Shown: piece by piece, positions 1 through 8,270 of the stretch | Position numbering within the stretch: position 1 is the first letter of the stretch | Layout: each line of letters opens with the position of its first letter | Assembly (NCBI GenBank): GCA_905479845.1 | Contig: CAJQOB010000337.1 | Location: 1-19,296 of the forward strand | Source: an uncultured Flavobacteriales bacterium | Lineage (GTDB): Bacteria; Bacteroidota; Bacteroidia; Flavobacteriales_D; Crocinitomicaceae | DNA: 19,296 bases | Direction: 5' to 3' | Translations under genes and position numbers: made by a program | Notes under the pieces: generated by a model | What the model was told of the DNA's origin: nothing | Databases searched by the model: none | The model's input: only the letters and a program-made list of their open reading frames with translations

Positions 1-716
1 CGGTTCATGCGGGCGATGTTCTCAAGTGAGATTCCTTTTGGACACTCAACTTCACAGGCTCCAGTGTTGGAACAGTTTCCAAAACCTTCTTTGTCCATTT
101 GCTCAACCATGCTAAGTACACGTTTCTTCGCTTCAACCTTACCTTGTGGTAACAAAGCGAACTGTGAAACTTTTGCTGATACAAACAACATTGCAGATGC
201 ATTTTTACAAGAAGCAACACATGCTCCACACCCAATACATGCCGCCGCATCAAAGGCTTTATCAGCATCTGGCTTTGGAATAGGTGTGGCGTTAGCATCC
301 TGCGTATTTCCAGATGTCGGAACGGAAATAAACCCTCCAGCATGTTGGATACGTTCGAATGCTGAACGGTCAACAACTAAATCTTTAATTACAGGGAATC
401 CTTTTGCACGGAATGGCTCAATATAAATTGTATCTCCATCGTTGAACATTCTCATGTGCAATTGGCAAGTAGTAACACCACGATCTGGACCGTGAGGCTC
501 GCCATTAATATGCATAGAACACATTCCACAAATTCCTTCACGGCAATCGTGATCGAATGCTACAGGAATCTTTCCTTCGGAAATCAACTGCTCATTCAAA
601 ACGTCCATCATTTCTAGAAATGACATATGCTCAGATACATTATCAAGCTTGTATGTCTCGATTTTACCCTTATCGCTTGCGCTTTTTTGTCTCCAGACTT
701 TAAGTGTAACTTTCAT
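1..716 (-). CDS. sdhB: Succinate dehydrogenase/fumarate reductase iron-sulfur subunit, 3' end cut by window edge
   Basis: Translation from the ATG at 716 gives 238 complete codons before the window edge. The family runs to about 250 residues, so only the extreme C-terminus is missing. SdhB carries electrons between the flavoprotein and the membrane cytochrome through three iron-sulfur clusters, whose ligands are visible. The [2Fe-2S] set is C58, C63, C66 and C84 (motif CREGICGMC). It is followed by the ferredoxin motif CIGCGACVASC and then a C-terminal set in GNCSNTGACEVECPKG. The gene lies 7 bases downstream of sdhA and ends the sdhCAB operon order typical of Bacteroidota. The subunit should sit on the cytoplasmic face of the inner membrane. 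Nothing unusual was seen; identification is secure. Confidence 0.96.
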   Translation of the reverse strand, partial: MKVTLKVWRQKSASDKGKIETYKLDNVSEHMSFLEMMDVLNEQLISEGKIPVAFDHDCREGICGMCSMHINGEPHGPDRGVTTCQLHMRMFNDGDTIYIEPFRAKGFPVIKDLVVDRSAFERIQHAGGFISVPTSGNTQDANATPIPKPDADKAFDAAACIGCGACVASCKNASAMLFVSAKVSQFALLPQGKVEAKKRVLSMVEQMDKEGFGNCSNTGACEVECPKGISLENIARMN

Positions 717-723
717 TGCTTTC

Positions 724-2739
724 TTATTTGTATGAACGTTGTTTCAGTTCAATATCATTAAACTCTAATTCCTCTTTGTGCATTACAGCATTGCTCGGCT
801 CTCCAGTGTATTCCCAAGCGGCAACATATGCGAAGTTTTCATCATCACGTTTTGCTTCACCGTCTTGTGGACCACCTACCTCAGTAGATTCTTCACGGAA
901 GTGACCTCCACATGATTCTGTTCTTTCAAGAGCATCTTTGGCAAACAACTCTCCAAGTTCAAGGAAGTCATCAACACGAAGTGCTTTCTCCAATTCTGGA
1001 TTCATTTCATTGGCTGTTCCAGGAATCATAACATCTTTACGGAACGCCTCGCGAATCTCACGAATTTCCGTGATTGCTTCTTTTAATCCTTTTTCGTTTC
1101 TGGCCATTCCAACCTTGTCCCACATTACTTTTCCAAGTTGTTTGTGGAAGTAATCAACCGACTTAGTTCCTTTGTTATTCATGAAACCATCGATGCGCGT
1201 TTTTACAGCATTTTCAGCTTCTTCGAATTCAGGAGTATCCGTAGCAATTTCTCCAGTTCGGATATCACCAGATAAGTAATCACCAATTGTGTATGGAAGA
1301 ACGAAGTATCCATCGGCAAGACCTTGCATCAAAGCAGAAGCCCCTAAGCGGTTAGCTCCGTGATCTGAGAAGTTAGCCTCTCCGGCAGCGTAGCAACCAG
1401 GAACTGTTGTCATCAAGTTGTAATCAACCCAAATACCACCCATTGTATAGTGAACGGCTGGGTAAATCATCATTGGAGTCTTGTATGGGTTTTCGTCAAC
1501 GATCTTCTCATACATTTGGAATAGGTTTCCGTACTTCGCTTCAATAACGCCTTCTCCTAGCTCAATGATGCGTGCATCAGAAGGGTTCTTTTCACCTGAA
1601 ACAAGTGCTTTTTCACTTCCGTAACGTTTAATCGCTGATGAGAAGTCCAAATAAACCGCTTCTCCCGTTTTATTTACTCCGTAACCTGCATCGCAGCGCT
1701 CCTTTGCAGCACGAGATGCAACATCACGTGGAACCAAGTTCCCGAAAGCAGGATATCTTCTTTCTAAGTAATAGTCGCGTTTTTCTTCTGGAAGATCTGT
1801 TGGCTTCAATTTTCTATCTCGGATAGCTTGAACGTCTTCCATATTCTTAGGAACCCAGATACGTCCATCGTTACGCAACGACTCCGACATCAATGTCAGT
1901 TTCGATTGGTAATCACCTGAACGAGGAATACACGTCGGGTGAATTTGCGTATAACAAGGGTTAGCGAAGTAAGCTCCTTTTTTGTGAATTCTCCAGGCAG
2001 CAGTTACGTTCGATCCCATTGCATTTGTTGAAAGGAAGAATACGTTTCCGTACCCACCAGAAGCAATGACTACAGCATGTGCTGAGTGACGCTCAATCTC
2101 TCCATTCACCAGGTTACGTGCGATAATTCCACGAGCCTTACCATCAACCTTCACTAACTCGAGCATTTCGTGACGGTTGTACATTTTAATTTTTCCTTTT
2201 CCAATTTGGCGGTTCATTGCTGAGTATGCTCCCAACAATAACTGCTGACCTGTTTGACCTTTCGCGTAGAAAGTTCTCGAAACAAGTACACCACCAAATG
2301 AACGGTTGTCAAGCAATCCACCGTACTCACGAGCGAAAGGAACACCTTGCGCTACACATTGATCGATGATGTTTGCCGAAACCTCAGCCAAACGATAAAC
2401 GTTTGCCTCACGAGAGCGGTAATCTCCACCCTTTACAGTATCGTAGAATAAACGGTAAACAGAATCACCATCATTTTGATAGTTCTTTGCTGCGTTGATT
2501 CCTCCCTGTGCTGCAATCGAGTGAGCTCTACGAGGTGAATCTTGGAAACAAAATGCTTTCACATTGTATCCCATTTCGGCCAATGATGCCGCAGCAGATC
2601 CTCCAGCCAAACCTGTTCCCACAACGATAACGTCAATTAAACGTTTATTGGCAGGGTTCACAAGGTCAATTTTATTCTTATGATTTGTCCATTTATCCTT
2701 AATTGGACCTTTTGGAATTTTTGCGTCTAAAGTTGCCAT
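724..2739 (-). CDS. sdhA: Succinate dehydrogenase/fumarate reductase flavoprotein subunit
   Basis: This 671-residue protein catalyses succinate/fumarate interconversion with covalently bound FAD (TCA cycle and respiratory complex II). An N-terminal dinucleotide-binding motif GTGLAG lies at residues 41-46. The segment RAHSIAAQGG (about 71-80) provides H73, which aligns with the histidine that carries FAD in the family. Further family signatures are HPTCIPRSGDYQ in the active-site region, the segment GGIWVDYNLMTTVPGCYAAGE, and GANRLGASALMQ. The length matches the longer Bacteroidetes/epsilonproteobacterial type rather than the roughly 590-residue E. coli type. It begins 14 bases after the sdhC stop and ends 7 bases before sdhB, so the three are surely cotranscribed. 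Confidence 0.97.
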   Translation of the reverse strand: MATLDAKIPKGPIKDKWTNHKNKIDLVNPANKRLIDVIVVGTGLAGGSAAASLAEMGYNVKAFCFQDSPRRAHSIAAQGGINAAKNYQNDGDSVYRLFYDTVKGGDYRSREANVYRLAEVSANIIDQCVAQGVPFAREYGGLLDNRSFGGVLVSRTFYAKGQTGQQLLLGAYSAMNRQIGKGKIKMYNRHEMLELVKVDGKARGIIARNLVNGEIERHSAHAVVIASGGYGNVFFLSTNAMGSNVTAAWRIHKKGAYFANPCYTQIHPTCIPRSGDYQSKLTLMSESLRNDGRIWVPKNMEDVQAIRDRKLKPTDLPEEKRDYYLERRYPAFGNLVPRDVASRAAKERCDAGYGVNKTGEAVYLDFSSAIKRYGSEKALVSGEKNPSDARIIELGEGVIEAKYGNLFQMYEKIVDENPYKTPMMIYPAVHYTMGGIWVDYNLMTTVPGCYAAGEANFSDHGANRLGASALMQGLADGYFVLPYTIGDYLSGDIRTGEIATDTPEFEEAENAVKTRIDGFMNNKGTKSVDYFHKQLGKVMWDKVGMARNEKGLKEAITEIREIREAFRKDVMIPGTANEMNPELEKALRVDDFLELGELFAKDALERTESCGGHFREESTEVGGPQDGEAKRDDENFAYVAAWEYTGEPSNAVMHKEELEFNDIELKQRSYK

Positions 2740-2753
2740 ACTAGCTGCGTTTA

Positions 2754-3440
2754 CTAATGATTAAAATGGTGAAAGAGTGCAATAAAAATGAATCCTAGTG
2801 GAACCAAGATTGAAAATGCTACACCAAATTTTTGAAGTCCTTTTGTGTATTTGTTGTTCGCTCCAACTGATTGGAAAGCTGAACCAAACCCATGGTGCAA
2901 GTGTAACCCTAAGAATACAAATGACACACAGTATAAACCAACACGAATAGGCTCCATGAACTTATGCGTTAAGTGGTCGAAGTAACGAATAGGCTCTCCT
3001 CCTTCTGTTAAGGCTCCTGTCCAATCTCCATCAATGAATTTGATTTTTAATTCTGGAATCCAGAAATCGTAAAAGTGAAGTCCTGTAAAGGCCAAAATCA
3101 CTAATCCCGTCCAGATCATGTTTCTGCTCATCCATGTTGCACTTGCTGCCCCCTTGTACTTTACGTACCGAACATCTCTCGATGCTCTATTCTTAAGTTC
3201 AAGAATGATTCCCATCACGAAGTGAAAAACAACACCGAAGATTAGAATGGGTTGGAGAATGTACTGAACCAAGAAGTTCGTACCCATAAAGTGCGATATC
3301 TCATTGAATTTCCCAGCACTAAACACCGATGTCATATTGATCGTTAGGTGCTGAAGCAGGAAAAACATTAGGAAAAACGCAGATAGCGCCATTGCCACTT
3401 TTCGTGCAATGGAAGATTTTAAAAGTCCTGAATTACTCAT
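2754..3440 (-). CDS. sdhC: Succinate dehydrogenase cytochrome b558 subunit
   Basis: This 228-residue membrane anchor of complex II passes electrons from SdhB to the quinone. Five hydrophobic segments are visible at about 14-33, 57-80, 107-125, 165-185 and 205-225. Histidines suited to ligating two b hemes lie at H31, H73, H122 and within HLHH (180-183). This five-helix single-anchor layout is that of the cytochrome b558 family found in Bacteroidetes and Bacillus; no separate SdhD is expected or seen. It is the first gene of the operon, and a 204-base divergent spacer upstream should hold the operon promoter. Confidence 0.94.
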   Translation of the reverse strand: MSNSGLLKSSIARKVAMALSAFFLMFFLLQHLTINMTSVFSAGKFNEISHFMGTNFLVQYILQPILIFGVVFHFVMGIILELKNRASRDVRYVKYKGAASATWMSRNMIWTGLVILAFTGLHFYDFWIPELKIKFIDGDWTGALTEGGEPIRYFDHLTHKFMEPIRVGLYCVSFVFLGLHLHHGFGSAFQSVGANNKYTKGLQKFGVAFSILVPLGFIFIALFHHFNH

Positions 3441-3468
3441 GTTTGATATAAATGAAGTATACGTTACG

Positions 3469-3476
3469 CAAATTTA
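3469..3476 (-). promoter_or_regulatory. Candidate -7 box for the sdhCAB operon
   Basis: Read on the minus strand the bases are TAAATTTG, an exact match to the Bacteroidetes -7 consensus TAnnTTTG, 28 bases before the sdhC ATG. No TTG was found at the expected -33 distance, so the call rests on the -7 box and its position alone. Confidence 0.4.
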
Positions 3477-3614
3477 ACAGTTCATCTACATTTAAGGCTG
3501 AAAATTCCTTATTTAGATTTAGTTTAAATAATTGTTCCATCTAGTATTTTCGTGTTTCCGTCGAAAATTGGATCAAAATCTAGCCTAGAAGAACATGCTA
3601 AACATCTTTTAATT

Positions 3615-3622
3615 TAACTTTA
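3615..3622 (+). promoter_or_regulatory. Candidate -7 box for the outer-membrane protein gene
   Basis: TAACTTTA matches TAnnTTTG at all but the last base and lies 22 bases before the ATG at 3645. No convincing -33 TTG was seen at normal spacing. Weak support. Confidence 0.3.
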
Positions 3623-3644
3623 CTCCCAACCAAAAACAGATATA

Positions 3645-4178
3645 ATGAAAAAGATTTATTCAATTTTAGTTGTCTGTTTATCAATTGTTTCTTTCAGTTC
3701 AATGGCGCAAATGTCTGTTGGATTAGGCGGGGGATTGTTGAAGTCAACAGAAGAAAATGCAGAGGGACTTTTCGGAGGAGAAGTTAATTTTAAGTACGAT
3801 GTAACTGACCAAATCCGTGCGGGAGTTAATTTAGGGTTCTATCAAAAAACAGAGGAACTTTTAGGATTAAAATATGGTTCTAGTACGGCACCTATTTCAG
3901 TTCTCGGAGAGTACTCGTTTTTGGAGGGTAAGTTTCGTCCGTATTTAGGACTGCACCTTGGAGCGATGAGAATAGGAGCAAAAGTAGGGAATTCAAAGAC
4001 ATCTGAAACGTACTTCTCATTGGCACCAGTTGTTGGCGCAGATTACCAAGTAACGGATAATATTGGAGTTAACTTTAATTTCAAATATGGTTTTGCTTTT
4101 TACAAGAACGAAATACTAGATGAAGTAGAGAATTTTTCTACGACCAGTCCTAATATTGGTGTGTTCTACAAGTTTTAA
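3645..4178 (+). CDS. Small outer-membrane beta-barrel protein
   Basis: This 177-residue protein starts with a clear signal peptide (lysines, a hydrophobic core, then SMAQ near residue 22). The mature part is a series of amphipathic strands with alternating hydrophobic residues and glycines, and it ends in NIGVFYKF. A C-terminal aromatic residue is typical of barrel proteins inserted by the BAM complex. Size and pattern fit the OmpX/OmpW-like eight-strand barrels grouped as outer membrane beta-barrel domains (PF13505-like). No specific substrate or role can be read from the sequence. It appears to be monocistronic, with a strong hairpin terminator starting 14 bases after the stop. Confidence 0.8.
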   Translation: MKKIYSILVVCLSIVSFSSMAQMSVGLGGGLLKSTEENAEGLFGGEVNFKYDVTDQIRAGVNLGFYQKTEELLGLKYGSSTAPISVLGEYSFLEGKFRPYLGLHLGAMRIGAKVGNSKTSETYFSLAPVVGADYQVTDNIGVNFNFKYGFAFYKNEILDEVENFSTTSPNIGVFYKF

Positions 4179-4191
4179 ATAAAGAGTAAAA

Positions 4192-4237
4192 GTTACAAAG
4201 CCGCCCTTGACAATGTTTGGGGCGGTTTTTTTGTAAC
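4192..4237. terminator. Hairpin terminator after the beta-barrel gene
   Basis: CCGCCC (4201-4206) pairs with GGGCGG (4220-4225) around a 13-base loop, followed by seven T's. The pairing resumes further out, with GTTAC (4192-4196) opposite GTAAC (4233-4237) and AAA opposite the T run. This is the classic form of an intrinsic terminator, and it is best oriented for the plus-strand gene ending at 4178. Confidence 0.85.
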
Positions 4238-4285
4238 ACTATTTGGAGTGTACGTTCTATTATTAAGAACTGAAAATCTCCAAAA

Positions 4286-4612
4286 ATGAAAAAGTCAACC
4301 CTTTTAGCTCTGCTTTTGCTGAGCGGAACAAGTTTTGCCCAATCCACGGGAAATCAAATCGAAGACATTAATAAGAAACGAGAATTGGCATCTTACGAAG
4401 TCGTCGTTTCTCCAAACCCATCAGTTGATGATGTTTATATTAATGCTCCTGAAGGATCAATATGTCAAATAGTAAGTGCGACAGGAACGTATGTTGGCAC
4501 TTGGGAGGTTCGTGAAAAGGGAATTGACCTCAATGACTTAGGGATGGGAACGTACATCGCGGTAATTTCATTCAAAGGGCAAACGATTCGTAGACGGTTT
4601 GTGATTTTGTAA
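4286..4612 (+). CDS. Minimal T9SS type A sorting-domain protein (signal peptide plus C-terminal domain)
   Basis: This 108-residue protein has a strong signal peptide ending near SFAQS (about residue 19) and then only about 25 residues before a T9SS sorting domain starts. The domain shows the usual features: SPNPS near the front, a middle IVSATGTYVGTW resembling the common I-x-D-x-x-G-x-x-V segment, IDLNDLGMGTYIAVI, and a basic end RRRFVIL. Family knowledge says such domains route cargo across the outer membrane and are usually cleaved off by the PorU-type sortase. Here almost nothing would be left as passenger. It may be a truncated remnant, a small secreted peptide, or a decoy or occupant of the secretion machinery; the sequence does not tell which. 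Confidence 0.75.
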   Translation: MKKSTLLALLLLSGTSFAQSTGNQIEDINKKRELASYEVVVSPNPSVDDVYINAPEGSICQIVSATGTYVGTWEVREKGIDLNDLGMGTYIAVISFKGQTIRRRFVIL

Positions 4613-4643
4613 TCCGTCCTTAGAAACAGATACTGTGTTAAAC

Positions 4644-5543
4644 TTATAGTGGACTCAGTACGATTTTGTTTTCTGAAGTATCTAGCCTTGTCTCTTTACC
4701 TAGAATCAGTGCCCGATTATCGTTGATATGGCCTGAAGGCAAATCAAAAGCAATAGGAATTCTACGGAAATCGAAATGAGAAAGAATGACCTCTTCATAA
4801 CATTTTCCATAGGGAACAGCAGTGTCAGAAAGTTTAGTCATTCCACCCACAACAAGTCCTTTGATTTTCTCTAAAACCCCAGCTTTCGAAAATGCGTAAA
4901 ACATACGGTCAATTGCGTAAATAGGCTCACCTATATCTTCGATGTACAGAATGGTATTTTCAAAATTGATTTGATCATCTGTTCCAAGTAATGCGTTTAG
5001 AATGGATAAGTTTCCTCCCACTAGTTTTCCTGTCGCGCTTCCGACTTTGTTGTGAGGGTTTCTTCCCCAAGAAATAGCTGAAGCTTGACCTTTTAAACAA
5101 TCAACTAATGTTGAAAGCGACTCTTCCGAGTTCCGTTGAAAATTAAGAGGCATCGTACCATGAATACTTGCAATTCCATGCATTTGCATGCGTTGATGGA
5201 AATACGTTACGTCACTAAAACCAACAATCCATTTTGGTTCACGCAGTTGCGAGGCCCACTGAATTCTATCCAACAATTGCACGCAGCCATACCCGCCACG
5301 AGCACACACAATCGCTTTAACTTCGGGCTTATCCAAAGCTGTTTGAAAATCATGCAGCCTATTTGGAATGTCACCAGAGAAGTAATCGTATTCTCCCAAG
5401 CAGTTGGGGCTAATTTCCACTTGAAACCCTTCTTTTTCAAAAAAGGACTTGGCAAAATAAACGTGCTCGCTTTCTATTGCTTTTGCTGGAGCCACGATTG
5501 CGATGAGGTCGCCTTTTTGAAGTGAAGCGGGAATTTGATTCAT
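4644..5543 (-). CDS. ldcA: Murein LD-carboxypeptidase (peptidase family S66)
   Basis: LdcA-type enzymes cleave the L-D bond to remove the terminal D-alanine from murein tetrapeptides during cell-wall recycling. With the ATG at 5543 the protein has 299 residues. The S66 triad positions are all present: the nucleophile S110 in GFSDVT, E202 in YIEDIGE and H272 in SGHINDN. The spacing fits the Pseudomonas LdcA triad. The N-terminal motif GDLIAIVAPAK and the segment ARGGYG are also typical. An in-frame ATG exists 7 codons upstream at 5564, but the downstream one is preferred because a -7 box lies between the two and ends 4 bases before it. There is no signal peptide, so a cytoplasmic location is expected. 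It is divergent from tadA. Confidence 0.93.
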   Translation of the reverse strand: MNQIPASLQKGDLIAIVAPAKAIESEHVYFAKSFFEKEGFQVEISPNCLGEYDYFSGDIPNRLHDFQTALDKPEVKAIVCARGGYGCVQLLDRIQWASQLREPKWIVGFSDVTYFHQRMQMHGIASIHGTMPLNFQRNSEESLSTLVDCLKGQASAISWGRNPHNKVGSATGKLVGGNLSILNALLGTDDQINFENTILYIEDIGEPIYAIDRMFYAFSKAGVLEKIKGLVVGGMTKLSDTAVPYGKCYEEVILSHFDFRRIPIAFDLPSGHINDNRALILGKETRLDTSENKIVLSPL

Positions 5544-5547
5544 GGGA

Positions 5548-5555
5548 TAAATGTA
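5548..5555 (-). promoter_or_regulatory. -7 box of ldcA, leaderless arrangement
   Basis: The minus-strand bases TACATTTA match TAnnTTTG except for the last base and end 4 bases before the ATG at 5543. The box lies inside the longer open frame that starts at 5564, arguing for the downstream start. Confidence 0.45.
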
Positions 5556-5583
5556 CGGATTCATCCGATTAGTTTGAATTGTT

Positions 5584-5591
5584 TAATTTCG
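5584..5591 (+). promoter_or_regulatory. -7 box of tadA, leaderless arrangement
   Basis: TAATTTCG matches TAnnTTTG at seven of eight positions and ends 4 bases before the ATG at 5596. This is the same spacing as at four other genes in the window. Confidence 0.45.
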
Positions 5592-5595
5592 AATC

Positions 5596-6036
5596 ATGAT
5601 TACTCCATACAACGACGAATACTTCATGAAAAAAGCGCTCGAAGAAGCACAAAAAGCTTTCGATGCAGATGAAATTCCTGTAGGAGCGGTTGTTGTTGCC
5701 AATGATCAAATAATTGCACGGGCGCACAACTTCACAGAAAAGTTGAATGATGTAACGGCACATGCAGAGATGCAAGCGATTACTTCTGCGGCTGATTTCT
5801 TAGGAGGAAAATACCTCAAAGGATGCACAATGTATATTACATTGGAACCGTGCGTTATGTGCGCCGGAGCCCTGTACTGGTCGCAGGTTGATAAAATTGT
5901 ATTTGCTGCCAGCGATGAAAAACGTGGAGCGAGTACGGTTGGTGAGCTCTATCATCCGAAAACGAAAATCGTCCGAGGGATCCTTGAGAATGAAGGAAAA
6001 GAACTCTTGCAAAAGTTCTTTCAAAAGAAGCGCTAA
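5596..6036 (+). CDS. tadA: tRNA-specific adenosine-34 deaminase
   Basis: TadA converts adenosine to inosine at the wobble position of tRNA-Arg(ACG). The 146-residue protein has the full cytidine/deoxycytidylate-deaminase zinc site: H56 and the proton shuttle E58 in HAE, then P85-C86 and C89 in PCVMCAGAL. Length and the N-terminal segment DEIPVGAVVV are typical of TadA. The ATG at 5596 is chosen because it restores the usual short N-terminus and sits 4 bases after a -7 box. It is divergent from ldcA with a spacer of only about 52 bases, so the two promoters nearly abut. No downstream partner is evident. Confidence 0.95.
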   Translation: MITPYNDEYFMKKALEEAQKAFDADEIPVGAVVVANDQIIARAHNFTEKLNDVTAHAEMQAITSAADFLGGKYLKGCTMYITLEPCVMCAGALYWSQVDKIVFAASDEKRGASTVGELYHPKTKIVRGILENEGKELLQKFFQKKR

Positions 6037-6115
6037 CCAACTGTTTCTGGATAGTTTACGGTTTTCTATCAACAAAGATTGCACTATATTGTTTTCACAT
6101 TAATACCAACTATTT

Positions 6116-7530
6116 ATGAAAAGACTACTACTTTTTGGGTCCACGCTTTTTGCAGCATTCGGATTTTCACAAACCACTATTTATCAGGAAAACTTTGAAA
6201 CAGGTAATACATTTACCTTGAATACTTCAGATTTGGGAGGAGCATCAACCTTTAACACTTGGTTGGTGAACAACTCGTTCACTGGTGGATGTGTGCAGGA
6301 AGCGTTGACGGTTATGGAGAAATCTACTACAGTTTAGACGGAGGAACGACATGGGTGCTTAAGCAAAGCAACTTCAATAATGTTACCAGTTGGTCTCAAA
6401 CAGCAATTTCAGATCCTCTTTGGGATAATCAAACATCATTGCAGTTTGCTTATCGCTTTGTAAATAATACTGCGGCTACTGCGGCTGACCCAGCATTCTC
6501 AATTGATGAAATTATTGTTACGGGAATGGGTGCAACGAATTCAATTACTACAACAGATATTCAACCTCAAGGAGCTTGGTGTTTTGGAGACATTACAACA
6601 CTTCAAGTTTCATTTGACGCTACGGGAACGTATAACACGGGTAATGTGTTTACGGCTGAATTATCAGATGGAGCAGGTTTGCTGCGCCAACACCCATTGG
6701 AACACTGACGTCTTCAATGTCAGCGGCTCAATTGATTACAGCGATAGTGCCAGGAACAACTCCTGCAGGAAACGGATATAGAGTTCGAGTTGTTGCTTCT
6801 GACCCCGCAACGGTAGGTTCCGATTTAATTATTCATGCTTTTACCTACGGTAACGTTAAGTTCTTTTTCCGATGTGTGTTCTAACGGGACATCCGTTACC
6901 TTAACTGGTGGATTACCAACGGGAGGAAACTATTCTGGAACAGGTGTGTCGGGAGGAACTTTTGACCCTTCAACTGTAGGAGCGGGATCGACGGACGTTA
7001 CGTATACTTTTGTTGACGTTAATGGGTGTCTAAACACAGCAACTGAGCCAATTCTTGTAAATCAAGCGCCAACGGTGACATTCGACGCAATTCCTGATCA
7101 ATGCGCTTTCAACCCGGATTACACATTGGTATCAACACCATCTGGGGGAACTTATTCTGGACCTGGAGTAACGGGAAACATATTCTCACCATCAACGGCA
7201 GGAGTTGGAACACATACGATCACGTATGATTACACCGATCCAAACGGTTGCTCTGATCAAGCATTTCAGACAGTATTGGTAGATGCTTGTGCTAGTTTGA
7301 CAGAGGAAAAGGTGGTTTACTCCATTTACCCTAATCCATCAGATGGGTTTTTCTCAGTTGTTTCAGATCTTGAGTTCGAATCAATTGAATTGAGAGATTT
7401 GAATGGGCGCCTCGTTCAGGAGCTTATATCAAACGAACAAACGAACATTTCTTCATTGCAAGCAGGGATTTATATTATTGAGTTGACATATGCAGGTCAG
7501 CGTTCTACTGAACGAATCATGCTGAAATAA
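6116..7530 (+). pseudogene. Secreted T9SS cargo protein gene, interrupted by an internal deletion and two frameshifts
   Basis: The gene begins with a good signal peptide (ending near FGFSQ) and a segment starting IYQENFETG, common in secreted Bacteroidetes proteins. It reads in one frame to about 6283. There it jumps to another frame at WWMCAGSVDGYGEIYYS, as if the stretch between had been deleted at a CTGGTGG-like junction. That frame holds to about 6680, where one T seems to be missing after GCAGG. A third frame gives AAPTPIGTLTSS and continues to about 6842, where an extra T in TTTT returns to the second frame. The rest is intact: two repeats with the pattern GGxYSGxGVxGxxFxPSTxGxG and ending NGC, then a T9SS sorting domain (YPNPSDGFF to RIMLK). 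This is either a decaying gene or a region with base-calling and assembly errors. Confidence 0.72.
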
Positions 7531-7557
7531 ACTTTTAAAAGAAATTACGGAGTACAA

Positions 7558-7593
7558 AAAAGCCCAAAATCCACTCTTGGATTTTGGGCTTTT
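7558..7593. terminator. Bidirectional terminator between two convergent T9SS cargo genes
   Basis: AAAAGCCCAAAATCC (7558-7572) pairs perfectly with its complement at 7579-7593 around a 6-base loop. A runs precede it and T runs follow it, so it can end transcripts from both the plus gene (stop at 7530) and the minus gene (stop at 7609). Confidence 0.9.
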
Positions 7594-7608
7594 ACAATAC
7601 TTTGTGTG

Positions 7609-8268
7609 CTACAACTTCACAAAAGAATCAGTAACAATTGCTCCTGATACAGTCGTGATAGTGTAAATGTATTTACCTTCTTTCAAGTTAGAAACATCAA
7701 TCGAAGAAACTGTACCTGCTTCAAGGACAATTCTTCCATCAAGTCCAATAACAGTAATGTTTTCAATTGGTTCAGATGAGTTTACGTTAAGTACATCAAC
7801 AGCTGGGTTTGGATAAACAGATACTGTAGTGCTCAATTCCTCAATGCTAGAAGGTGCTCCAACGAAAAACAAATCAAGGTTGTTTACAGGGTTGGCGTCA
7901 TTTGGATCAGCTCCAGAAAGAGAAGCAACTCCTGATCCGTAGCAAATCACGATTACTGTATCTCCATTCACGAAAGAAGAAAGATCGAAATCATTTGATC
8001 CAGAAGTCATCGTTGTACCAGACGTTAAATCAGATTGAAGAATAAATCCAGATGCTTGACCAGCAATATTTGTAAGGCTGAATGCTGCTGTTGTTCCTTT
8101 CGAGTAACCAATAAACAAAGTATCTCCAGTAGGAATCGTTGTTGGTCTGTTATTCGTAATTGTGAATTCAACAGGAACAGCAGCAGATGCAGCTTGCGTA
8201 GATCCAGATGTTGGTGTTACCAATGCTACTTCAAGGTCATACCCTTGAGAATAGAAAGTACGTGGGAA
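7609..8268 (-). pseudogene. 5'-truncated T9SS cargo protein gene
   Basis: The readable frame runs from just inside an in-frame TAA near 8270 to the stop at 7609, about 220 codons. The first convincing coding sequence is YDLEVALVTPTSG; a later in-frame TTG could serve only as a poor start. There is no signal peptide and no ATG with a Bacteroidetes-like promoter in any frame upstream, although the product ends in a clear T9SS sorting domain (VYPNPAVDVLNV to DSFVKL) that needs Sec export first. The central part (VPVEFTITNNRPTTIPTGDTLF) resembles the Ig-like or CARDB-like beta domains of secreted proteins. The likeliest reading is that the 5' end was lost by rearrangement. A start far upstream or an assembly join cannot be excluded. 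Confidence 0.65.
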
Positions 8269-8270
8269 AA

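Noticed and set aside
7..426. 139-codon plus-strand frame opposite sdhB
   Set aside because: The iron-sulfur protein on the minus strand is unmistakable; this is its antisense shadow.
6283..6842. Programmed ribosomal frameshifting in the T9SS cargo gene
   Set aside because: Three separate frame changes without a slippery heptamer plus structure, and an apparent missing domain, point to damage or read errors instead.
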